A stretch of 64,000 nt of DNA from the NCBI GenBank assembly GCA_004298045.1, contig SCRM01000011.1:1-64000 (forward strand), read 5' to 3'. Both the position numbers and the translations under genes were made by a program. The notes beneath the pieces were generated by a model. That model was not told the DNA's origin and did not search any database. It saw nothing but the letters and a program-made list of their open reading frames with translations. Positions 57,665 through 64,000 of this stretch are shown here, one piece after another. Position 1 is the stretch's first letter. Each line of letters starts with the position of its first letter. This stretch comes from Rhodanobacter sp. GTDB lineage: Bacteria > Pseudomonadota > Gammaproteobacteria > Xanthomonadales > Rhodanobacteraceae.

Positions 57665-58876
57665 ATGAAAAACGCACGCTCTCGCCGCCCAGCCACCACG
57701 CCGCCGATCGAGGTGCGCGGCAACCCGCGCCAGCCGCTCGGCATGTCGCCCGCGCAATTCCTGCGCGTCTACTGGCAAAAGCGCCCGCTGCTGATCCGCA
57801 ATGCGTTTCCCGGCCTGGTGCCACCGATCAAGCCGAATGATCTCGCCGGGCTGGCCTGCGAAGAAGGCGTACTGGCACGGCTGGTGCGCCATGACGAAGC
57901 GCGCGAACACTGGCAGCTCAAAACCGGCCCGCTGGCCGAGGCCGACTTTGCGAAAACCGGCGACCGCAACTGGACACTGCTGGTGCAGGACGTCGACAAG
58001 TGGGATGCCGACGTGGCAAAGCTGCTGGAGCCCTTCGCGTTTCTGCCCAGCTGGCGGCTCGACGACATCATGATTTCGTACGCCGAACCGGGCGGTGGCG
58101 TGGGTGCACATGTCGACCAGTACGACGTGTTTTTGATCCAGGGCCTGGGCCAGCGGCACTGGGCGATCAGCACCGACCCCGCCGCACCCAAGGGTTTCCG
58201 GCCGGACATCGAGCTGAAACAGCTGGTGCGCTTCGAACCCACCCACGAGTGGCTGCTCGAACCCGGCGACATCCTGTACCTGCCGCCCGACGTGCCGCAC
58301 GACGGCGTCGCCGTTGGCGGCCCGTGCATGACGATCTCGGTCGGCATGCGGGCGCCATCGCGGGCCGAGCTCACCGGCGACCTGGCCGACTATCTTGCCG
58401 AGCGCCTGCCCGATGAGCTGCGCTATGCCGATCCCGACCTGGCGCCGGTCAAGGCCATCGGCAAAATCGACGCCGCGGCCTTGACCCGCCTGCGCACCGC
58501 CCTGCCGTTTGCCGCAGCCCTGGACGACGACGCGCTGCGTGACTGGTTTGGCCGCTTCATCACCCGCTACCGCAACGCGCAGACCCCCATGCCGCCGGCG
58601 CGGGGCGTGCCCGCTGCAACTTTGCACAAGCAGCTGACCGTCGGCGCACGCCTGTTACGCCACCCGTGGTCGCGTCTGGCCTGGGCGCGCGGCAGCGCCG
58701 GTGCCACCCTGTTTGCGAACGGTGAGGCTTGGCCAGCCCCGGCCGCATGGGCAAAAGCCCTGTGTGCCCAACGCGAAGTCACCCTGTCCGCCGCACCATC
58801 GGCGGCCGCAGAAGTGCTGCTGCTGGCACTGGTCAACGCCGGCCATTTCGTCGTGCGCAAGGCGCGCCGTCAATGA
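57665..58876 (+). CDS. roxA: Ribosomal protein L16 arginine hydroxylase RoxA (JmjC/cupin)
   Basis: A 403-residue Fe(II)/2-oxoglutarate oxygenase of the YcfD/RoxA family, which hydroxylates an arginine of ribosomal protein uL16. The metal triad is HxD in GAHVDQYDVFLIQGLGQRHW (about His148 and Asp150) and the distal His in DVPHDG (about 212). The C-terminal winged helix has FGRFITRYRNAQTPMPP. The opening LGMSPAQFLRVYWQKRPLLIRNAFP is typical of the family. The ATG at 57665 is preceded by GCGCGG and no strong Shine-Dalgarno. Its stop overlaps the next gene by four bases. Confidence 0.9.
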   Translation: MKNARSRRPATTPPIEVRGNPRQPLGMSPAQFLRVYWQKRPLLIRNAFPGLVPPIKPNDLAGLACEEGVLARLVRHDEAREHWQLKTGPLAEADFAKTGDRNWTLLVQDVDKWDADVAKLLEPFAFLPSWRLDDIMISYAEPGGGVGAHVDQYDVFLIQGLGQRHWAISTDPAAPKGFRPDIELKQLVRFEPTHEWLLEPGDILYLPPDVPHDGVAVGGPCMTISVGMRAPSRAELTGDLADYLAERLPDELRYADPDLAPVKAIGKIDAAALTRLRTALPFAAALDDDALRDWFGRFITRYRNAQTPMPPARGVPAATLHKQLTVGARLLRHPWSRLAWARGSAGATLFANGEAWPAPAAWAKALCAQREVTLSAAPSAAAEVLLLALVNAGHFVVRKARRQ

Positions 58877-59376
58877 ACGCACCAGGCGCCGAGGATGGCC
58901 GGCTGCGTGTACTCAACGGCAATCTGGAGATCGCCGCTGTGCGGTTGCAACTGCTGGTGGCGGCGCAACACTGTTTCGCCCTGCATCTGCCACGGTTGGC
59001 GCCGCAGGATTACGCCAGCGATGCCGAGCTCGCGGAAATCCGGCGCGTCGCCACCTCCGGCCGGCGCGCCGACATTCGCATCCTGCTGCACGACCCCGGC
59101 GCCGCCGTGCGCGACGATCATCGTCTGCTTGCCTTGTTCCAACGGCTGTCCAGCTCGATCCACATCCGCATGCCGGTGGATGACGTTGACCGCCAACGCA
59201 CCAGTGCCTGGCTCACGAACGACGCTGGTGGCTACCTGCTGCTGCCCGACGCCACCAAGCCAACCGGGCGCAGCGCCTTGCGCGACCGCCCGGCACAGGT
59301 ACCGCTGGTACGTCTGTTCGATGAAATCTGGGAACGCTCGTCACGCGCCAGTGAACTCGAATCGCTCAACCTGTGA
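58873..59376 (+). CDS. Conserved hypothetical protein (DUF7931-like) coupled to roxA
   Basis: A 167-residue soluble protein whose function I cannot assign. It shows LEIAAVRLQLLVAAQHCFALHLPRLAPQDYAS near the start, then RRADIRILLHDPGAAVRDDHRLLALFQRLSSSIHIRMPV, GGYLLLPDATKPTGRSALRD and VPLVRLFDEIWERSS. The strand-helix order and the ILLHD / H-R-L words recall half of a phospholipase-D-like fold, but no HKD motif is seen. Similar genes next to roxA in xanthomonads are, as I recall, listed as DUF7931 or HPA2-related. Its ATG overlaps the roxA stop (ATGA), so it is made with RoxA. It lies upstream of sucA, 240 bases away. Confidence 0.75.
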   Translation: MNAPGAEDGRLRVLNGNLEIAAVRLQLLVAAQHCFALHLPRLAPQDYASDAELAEIRRVATSGRRADIRILLHDPGAAVRDDHRLLALFQRLSSSIHIRMPVDDVDRQRTSAWLTNDAGGYLLLPDATKPTGRSALRDRPAQVPLVRLFDEIWERSSRASELESLNL

Positions 59377-59516
59377 CGCCGCTGAATGACCGATCAGGCA
59401 CCACCTGTGCAACGCGCTTCGCAACAAACTGCGCCCCCATGCGGTTTGCGACGAAAGTCGTGCCCGGAAGTGCCGGGAAGGCCTTGTGGCAGGCGGGTTC
59501 CGGGCACTCCTGCAGC

Positions 59517-59546
59517 TTTCTTCACCTGCTCGCACAAGGCTATAAT
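59517..59546 (+). promoter_or_regulatory. Likely promoter of the sucA operon
   Basis: TATAAT (59541-59546) matches the -10 consensus exactly. The -35 is weak (TTTCTT, 18 bases upstream). The leader to the GTG start of sucA is about 60 bases. Confidence 0.5.
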
Positions 59547-59616
59547 TCACCGGATTTATCGCGCGCAAACCCCTGGTCGATGAATCAACGCAACCTCTTC
59601 CCCTTTCGGTGGTGAC

Positions 59617-62451
59617 GTGACTACGAATCTGATCCGCGAGTTTTCCACTTCTTCCCAACTCGCTGGCGGCAATGCCGATTACGTCGAATCCCTCTACGAC
59701 AGCTGGCTGACCGACCCCGCGTCGGTGCCGGCCGAGTGGAGCCAGTACTTCGAAACCTTCAAGGGCCGCGAGGCCGGCGACGTGTCGCACATCGGTGCGA
59801 TCGCGCGCATCGAGGCCGCACAGAAGCGCCGCTTCGCCGCGGCGGCACCGGTCGATGACGCGCACGCACGCAAGCAGGCCGGCGTGCTGCGCCTGCTCAC
59901 CGCCTACCGCTCGCGCGGCCACCTGGGTGCCGACCTCGACCCGCTTGGCCTCGCCCGCAAGATGGAAGCGCCGGATCTCGGCCTCGCCTTCCACGGCCTT
60001 ACCGAAGCCGATCTCGATACTGAATTCGATTGCGGCACGTATGCCGGCGGTGGCCAGCGACTCAAGCTGCGCGAACTGTGGGCCCGCCTCAAGAAGGTCT
60101 ATACCGGTTCGATCGGTGCCGAGTTCATGCACATCTCCGACCATGTGCAGCGCAACTGGATCTACACGCGGCTGGAAAAGGCCAACGGCAGCGCCGGGCT
60201 GGACAAGGCCGGCAAGCTGCACATCCTGGATGAGCTCACTGCCGCCGACGGCCTCGAACGCTACCTGCACACCAAGTACGTCGGCCAGAAGCGCTTCTCG
60301 CTCGAAGGCGGCGACAGCCTGATCCCGCTGCTCGACGACGTGGTGCGCACCGCGGGCGACAGTGGCGTCAAGGAGGTGGTGATCGGCATGGCCCACCGCG
60401 GCCGCCTGAACGTGCTGGTCAACATCCTCGGCAAGTCACCGCGTTCGCTGTTCGATGAGTTCGAGGGCCACTTCGAAAGCCCCGACGACCCGGCGCATTC
60501 CGGCGACGTGAAGTACCACATGGGCTTCTCCGCCGACGTCAAGACGCCGAACGGCGGCACCCACGTGGCGCTGGCGTTCAACCCCTCGCATCTGGAAATC
60601 GTCAACCCGGTGGTGTCCGGCTCGGTGCGTGCGCGCCAGGTGCGCCGCGGCGATACCGAACGCACGCGCTCGATGGCGGTGCTGGTGCACGGCGACTCCG
60701 CGCTCGCCGGCCAGGGCGTGAACATGGAACTGTTCAACATGTCGCAGCTGCGCGGCTTCAAGATCGGCGGCAGCCTGCACGTGGTGGTCAACAACCAGGT
60801 GGGCTTTACCACCTCCAGCACGCAGGACACGCGCTCCACGCTGTACTGCACCGACCTGGCGAAAATGGTCAACGCGCCGGTGCTGCACGTCAACGGCGAC
60901 GATCCGGAAGCGGTGATCGAAGCGGTGCGGCTGGCCTACGATTTCCGCGTGCAATTCCGCAAGGACGTGGTGATCGAGGTGGTGTGCTTCCGCCGCCACG
61001 GCCACAACGAAGCCGACGAGCCGATGGCGACCCAGCCGGTGATGTACGCCCTCATCAAGAAGCGGCCGCCAACGCGCGAAATCTACGGCAAGCAGCTGCT
61101 CGCCGAAGGCGTGATCGCGGCCACCGAGGTGCAGCAGCGCTTCGACACCTACCGCGCCGAGCTGGAAGCCGGCAACCCGGTGACCGATCTCGACCCGCAC
61201 CCGCAGCGCGACATCCAGATCGACTGGGCGCAGCACCTCGAAGGCAAGCTTTCCGATCCGGTCGCCACCACGGTACCCAAGGCCGAGCTGCTCAAGCTTG
61301 CCAACCAGCTGCTGGTCATCCCCAAAGACATCACGCTGCAGTCGCGCGTGGCGAAGATCTACGACGACCGCCGCAAGATGGCAAGCGGCGAGCATGCCGC
61401 CGATTGGGGCTTTGCCGAAAACCTTGCCTACGCGACGATCATCGCCGACGGCCACGACTTGCGCCTGGTTGGCCAGGACACCAGCCGCGGCACGTTCTTC
61501 CATCGCCACGCGGTGCTGCATGACCAGAAGGACGGCCGCACCTACATGCCGCTGTCGACGATCCGCGCCGGCGCCAACGTGGAAGTGATCGACTCGCTGC
61601 TCTCCGAGCTCGCGGTGATGGCCTACGAGTACGGCTACTCCACCACCGACCCGGACACGCTCAGCATCTGGGAAGCCCAGTTCGGCGACTTCGCCAACGG
61701 CTCGCAAGTGGTCATCGACCAGTTCATCAGCTCGGGCGAAGCCAAGTGGAACCGCTCGTCCGGCCTCGTGTTGTACCTGCCGCACGGCTATGAAGGCCAG
61801 GGGCCGGAGCACTCCTCCGCGCGCCTTGAGCGCTATCTGCAGCTGTGCGCCATGGACAACATGCAGGTGTGCGTGCCCACCACCCCGGCGCAGGATTTCC
61901 ACATGCTGCGCCGGCAGATGCTGCGCAAGGTGCGCAAGCCGCTGATCGTGATGACGCCAAAGTCCCTGCTGCGCCACAAGCTCGCGGTCTCCACCCTGGA
62001 CGAATTGGCCAACGGCAGCTTCCAGCTGGTGATCGGCGAGCACCGCAAGCTGGCGGCAAAGAAGGTCAAGCGGGTGGTGCTGTGCGCCGGCAAGGTCTAC
62101 TACGACCTGCTCGAACGGGCGGAAAAGGATGGGCTGGACCAGGTTGCCATCGTGCGCGTCGAACAGCTGTATCCGTTCCCGCGTTCCGAGGTCGTTGCCG
62201 AACTGGCCAAGTACCCGGCCGCGAAGGAAGTCGTGTGGTGTCAGGAGGAGCCGATGAACCAGGGTGCCTGGTTCCAGATCCGCCATCACCTGCAGGCCTG
62301 CGCGGACGGCAACCACAGCCTGTCCTACGCCGGCCGCGCACGCTCGCCGGCGCCGGCCGCCGGCCATCTCAATACGCATATCGCCGAACAGGCAGCGCTG
62401 GTCGAACAAGCGCTGGTCGCGCCAATCGGCACCGACTACCTCGCCGACTGA
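59617..62451 (+). CDS. sucA: 2-oxoglutarate dehydrogenase E1 component
   Basis: A 944-residue thiamine-diphosphate enzyme that decarboxylates 2-oxoglutarate and transfers the succinyl group to the lipoyl arm of SucB. It carries the E1 N-terminal sequence [29 protein letters not shown], the ThDP words [17 protein letters not shown] and NNQVGFTTS, the active-site loop [19 protein letters not shown], and the C-terminal [22 protein letters not shown] at 59617 gives the family start [24 protein letters not shown]. It is the first gene of sucA-sucB-lpdA, and a hairpin follows its stop. Confidence 0.97.
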   Translation: MTTNLIREFSTSSQLAGGNADYVESLYDSWLTDPASVPAEWSQYFETFKGREAGDVSHIGAIARIEAAQKRRFAAAAPVDDAHARKQAGVLRLLTAYRSRGHLGADLDPLGLARKMEAPDLGLAFHGLTEADLDTEFDCGTYAGGGQRLKLRELWARLKKVYTGSIGAEFMHISDHVQRNWIYTRLEKANGSAGLDKAGKLHILDELTAADGLERYLHTKYVGQKRFSLEGGDSLIPLLDDVVRTAGDSGVKEVVIGMAHRGRLNVLVNILGKSPRSLFDEFEGHFESPDDPAHSGDVKYHMGFSADVKTPNGGTHVALAFNPSHLEIVNPVVSGSVRARQVRRGDTERTRSMAVLVHGDSALAGQGVNMELFNMSQLRGFKIGGSLHVVVNNQVGFTTSSTQDTRSTLYCTDLAKMVNAPVLHVNGDDPEAVIEAVRLAYDFRVQFRKDVVIEVVCFRRHGHNEADEPMATQPVMYALIKKRPPTREIYGKQLLAEGVIAATEVQQRFDTYRAELEAGNPVTDLDPHPQRDIQIDWAQHLEGKLSDPVATTVPKAELLKLANQLLVIPKDITLQSRVAKIYDDRRKMASGEHAADWGFAENLAYATIIADGHDLRLVGQDTSRGTFFHRHAVLHDQKDGRTYMPLSTIRAGANVEVIDSLLSELAVMAYEYGYSTTDPDTLSIWEAQFGDFANGSQVVIDQFISSGEAKWNRSSGLVLYLPHGYEGQGPEHSSARLERYLQLCAMDNMQVCVPTTPAQDFHMLRRQMLRKVRKPLIVMTPKSLLRHKLAVSTLDELANGSFQLVIGEHRKLAAKKVKRVVLCAGKVYYDLLERAEKDGLDQVAIVRVEQLYPFPRSEVVAELAKYPAAKEVVWCQEEPMNQGAWFQIRHHLQACADGNHSLSYAGRARSPAPAAGHLNTHIAEQAALVEQALVAPIGTDYLAD

Positions 62452-62467
62452 AGTTTCCCCGAATTGC

Positions 62468-62489
62468 GCGGCCACGGATGGCCGCTTTT
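62468..62489 (+). terminator. Hairpin with T-tract between sucA and sucB
   Basis: GCGGCCA (62468-62474) pairs with TGGCCGC (62479-62485) over CGGA, followed by TTTTGTT. It could end part of the sucA transcripts or protect the mRNA, and would change the sucA:sucB ratio. Confidence 0.6.
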
Positions 62490-62534
62490 GTTCTCCGCGC
62501 TCGCGGGACGAGCGCACCAACCCAAGGGCCCGTC

Positions 62535-63740
62535 ATGTCCATCGAAGTCAAAGTCCCCGTCCTGCCCGAGTCGGTCTCCGACGCCACCATTGCCACCTGG
62601 TACAAAAAGGTGGGCGAAGCGGTGAAGCGCGACGAGAACCTGGTCGATCTCGAGACCGACAAGGTCGTACTGGAAGTGCCCTCGCCGGTCGACGGTGTGC
62701 TGAAGGAAATCAAACAGGACACCGGCGCCACCGTGAACGGGCAGCAGGTGATCGCGGTGATCGAGGAAGGCGCGGTTGCCGCTACGCCGGCACCGACTGC
62801 AGCCGCTCCCGCTCCCGCCGCCGCGGCACCCGCTCCGGCCCCGGTCGCCGCCCCGGCAGGCGGTGCCGCACTGTCGCCCGCCGCCCAGCGGGTCGCCACT
62901 GAAAACCACGTCGATCCTTCCGGCATTGCGGGCACCGGCCGCGACGGCCGCATCATCAAGGAAGACGTGCTCAACGCCGGTGCCCCCAAGCCGGCAGCCG
63001 CCGCTGCGCCGGCACCGGTCGTCGCCGCCACCCCGGGTGCCCGTCCGGAAGAGCGCGTGCCGATGACCCGCATCCGCCAGCGCATCGCCGAGCGCCTGAT
63101 GCAGTCGAAGAACTCGATCGCGATGCTGACCTCGTTCAACGAGGTGAACCTCGCCGAGGTCGCCAAGATGCGCAAGGCGCTGGGCGAGCAGTTCCTGAAA
63201 GAACAAGGCATCAAGCTCGGCTATATGAGCTTCTTCGTCAAGGCTGCGGTGGAGGCGCTCAAGCACCACCCGACCGTAAATGCCTCGGTCGACGGCACCG
63301 ACATCATCTACCACGGCTACCAGGACATCTCGATCGCGGTGTCCACCGACCGCGGCCTGGTCACCCCGGTGCTGCGCAACGCCGAGAACATGAGCTTTGC
63401 CGACATCGAGAAGGGCATCGCCGACTACGCGCAGAAAGCGCGCGCCGGCAAGCTCTCGCTGGATGACCTCCAGGGCGGCACCTTCACCATCACCAACGGC
63501 GGCACGTTCGGTTCGCTGCTCTCCACCCCGATCGTGAACCCGCCGCAGAGCGCCATCCTCGGCATGCACACCATCAAGGAGCGCGCCATCGTCGAGAACG
63601 GCCAGGTCATCGCCGCGCCGATGATGTACATCGCGATCAGCTACGACCACCGCATCATCGACGGCAAGGACGCGGTGCTGTTCCTGGTCGACATCAAGAA
63701 CCAGTTGGAGAACCCGCACAAGATGTTGCTCGGCCTGTAA
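62535..63740 (+). CDS. sucB: Dihydrolipoyllysine succinyltransferase E2 component
   Basis: A 401-residue E2 core of the 2-oxoglutarate dehydrogenase complex. The lipoyl domain (residues about 2-75) has the swinging-arm lysine, Lys43, in [11 protein letters not shown]. An Ala/Pro linker (about 85-112) leads to the peripheral-subunit-binding domain ([34 protein letters not shown]), then a second Ala/Pro linker and the catalytic core (about 170-401), with [11 protein letters not shown] holding the active-site His and Asp. SFNEVNL and [13 protein letters not shown] are the E2o pattern. It begins 83 bases after sucA and is followed by a heptamer pair and lpdA. Confidence 0.96.
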   Translation: MSIEVKVPVLPESVSDATIATWYKKVGEAVKRDENLVDLETDKVVLEVPSPVDGVLKEIKQDTGATVNGQQVIAVIEEGAVAATPAPTAAAPAPAAAAPAPAPVAAPAGGAALSPAAQRVATENHVDPSGIAGTGRDGRIIKEDVLNAGAPKPAAAAAPAPVVAATPGARPEERVPMTRIRQRIAERLMQSKNSIAMLTSFNEVNLAEVAKMRKALGEQFLKEQGIKLGYMSFFVKAAVEALKHHPTVNASVDGTDIIYHGYQDISIAVSTDRGLVTPVLRNAENMSFADIEKGIADYAQKARAGKLSLDDLQGGTFTITNGGTFGSLLSTPIVNPPQSAILGMHTIKERAIVENGQVIAAPMMYIAISYDHRIIDGKDAVLFLVDIKNQLENPHKMLLGL

Positions 63741-63755
63741 GGCCGGGCAACATCC

Positions 63756-63910
63756 GGGATTCGGGATTTGGGATTTGGGATTCGAAAAAGCGCGCACCAG
63801 ATGCCCTTTCGAATTCCCGTCCCACCCGGGCCCCGCGCGACATTCGGGACTCGCCTCGACGCCACGCGCCCTTGCCCTTGCGAATCCCGAATCCCAAATC
63901 CCGAATCCCG
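63756..63910. repeat. Inverted pair of heptamer arrays between sucB and lpdA
   Basis: Arm one (63756-63784) is GGGATTC, GGGATTT, GGGATTT and GGGATTC; arm two (63881-63910) is the inverse, GAATCCC, GAATCCC, AAATCCC and GAATCCC. About 96 bases separate them, including partial units near 63811-63817 and 63843-63850. It starts 15 bases after the sucB stop. Confidence 0.88.
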
Positions 63911-63922
63911 TGAGTGAATGAA

Positions 63923-64000
63923 ATGAGCGAACAATTCGATGTCATCGTCATCGGCGCCGGTCCGGCCGGCTATGTGGCCGCAATCCGCGCCGCGCAACTG
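63923..64000 (+). CDS. lpdA: Dihydrolipoyl dehydrogenase E3 component, 5' end only
   Basis: The first 26 codons of a gene cut by the window end. The translation starts MSEQFDVIVIGAGPAGYVAA, followed by IRAAQ: the FAD-binding Rossmann motif GxGxxG of dihydrolipoyl dehydrogenase, which reoxidises the lipoyl arm of SucB with NAD. Position after sucA-sucB makes this the E3 gene. The ATG at 63923 is chosen because it gives the standard N terminus. Only 12 bases separate it from the heptamer arm, and the nearby GTGAGTGAATG is a weak ribosome-binding site. The rest of the gene is not visible. Confidence 0.92.
   Translation, partial: MSEQFDVIVIGAGPAGYVAAIRAAQL

Overview
The window is about 64 kb of high-GC chromosome packed with housekeeping genes. 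It suggests a gammaproteobacterium of the order Xanthomonadales/Lysobacterales, perhaps Rhodanobacteraceae. The pointers are FabV as enoyl-ACP reductase, the rpoE-rseA-mucD-lepA-lepB-DUF4845-rnc-era-recO block, a YtrA-type GntR/ABC operon under a GGTG-N16-CACC palindrome, DUF2058 and DUF1249 proteins, and arrays of a GGGATTC-like heptamer between genes, which I recall from xanthomonad genomes. There is no prophage, CRISPR array, rRNA or complete insertion sequence. The only hint of mobile DNA is the AT-rich first 120 bases, which cut off a GacA/UvrY-type response regulator.

Layout. 0-10.5 kb: truncated response regulator, DUF2058 protein, aldehyde dehydrogenase, two tandem YdcF proteins, IMPACT-family protein, ABC exporter, serine hydrolase, cytochrome c' and fabV. 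10.5-15.3 kb: cold-shock gene with its own promoter and terminator, then a leftward run rlmD-CYTH-nagZ-hpt-MTIP (tRNA/rRNA modification, wall recycling and purine/methylthio salvage). 15.4-18.8 kb: ydbH with a lipoprotein that looks like YnbE joined to YdbL, and a REC-Hpt protein. 18.8-27.9 kb: sigma-E operon (rpoE-rseA-mucD) behind a sigma-E-type promoter, then lepA-lepB-DUF4845-rnc-era-recO. 28-38 kb: a GGDEF/EAL protein coupled to a small unknown gene, a FadJ/FadB-like beta-oxidation protein, a second DUF2058 protein, slyX, ugd, an FKBP isomerase and a CPA2 antiporter. 38-42.6 kb: tRNA Ala-Glu-Asp cluster, DUF1249-ppsR divergent from ppsA, and tRNA-Ser.

42.7-50 kb: an aminotransferase/omega-amidase pair, a LysR-wrbA divergent pair with an inverted repeat between them, and an autoregulated-looking YtrA operon (small membrane protein, GntR repressor, ABC ATPase, permease, YggN-like lipoprotein). 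50-57.6 kb: fumC, purB and a sulfur block, cysK-cysG divergent from a CysB-like LysR gene, then a TauE-type permease. Between cysG and cysB lies an array of octamers resembling MetJ met boxes. 57.6-64 kb: roxA (ribosomal protein L16 hydroxylase) with a translationally coupled unknown gene, then sucA-sucB-lpdA, the last cut by the window end.

Themes. Several neighbours form sequential steps: MTIP releases hypoxanthine that Hpt salvages; the aminotransferase can make alpha-ketoglutaramate that the omega-amidase clears; SucA, SucB and Lpd form one complex. The heptamer arrays sit right behind stop codons. In one case they supply the last codons of hpt and in another they abut the recO start codon. 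All functional calls come from reading the translations; no database search was run.
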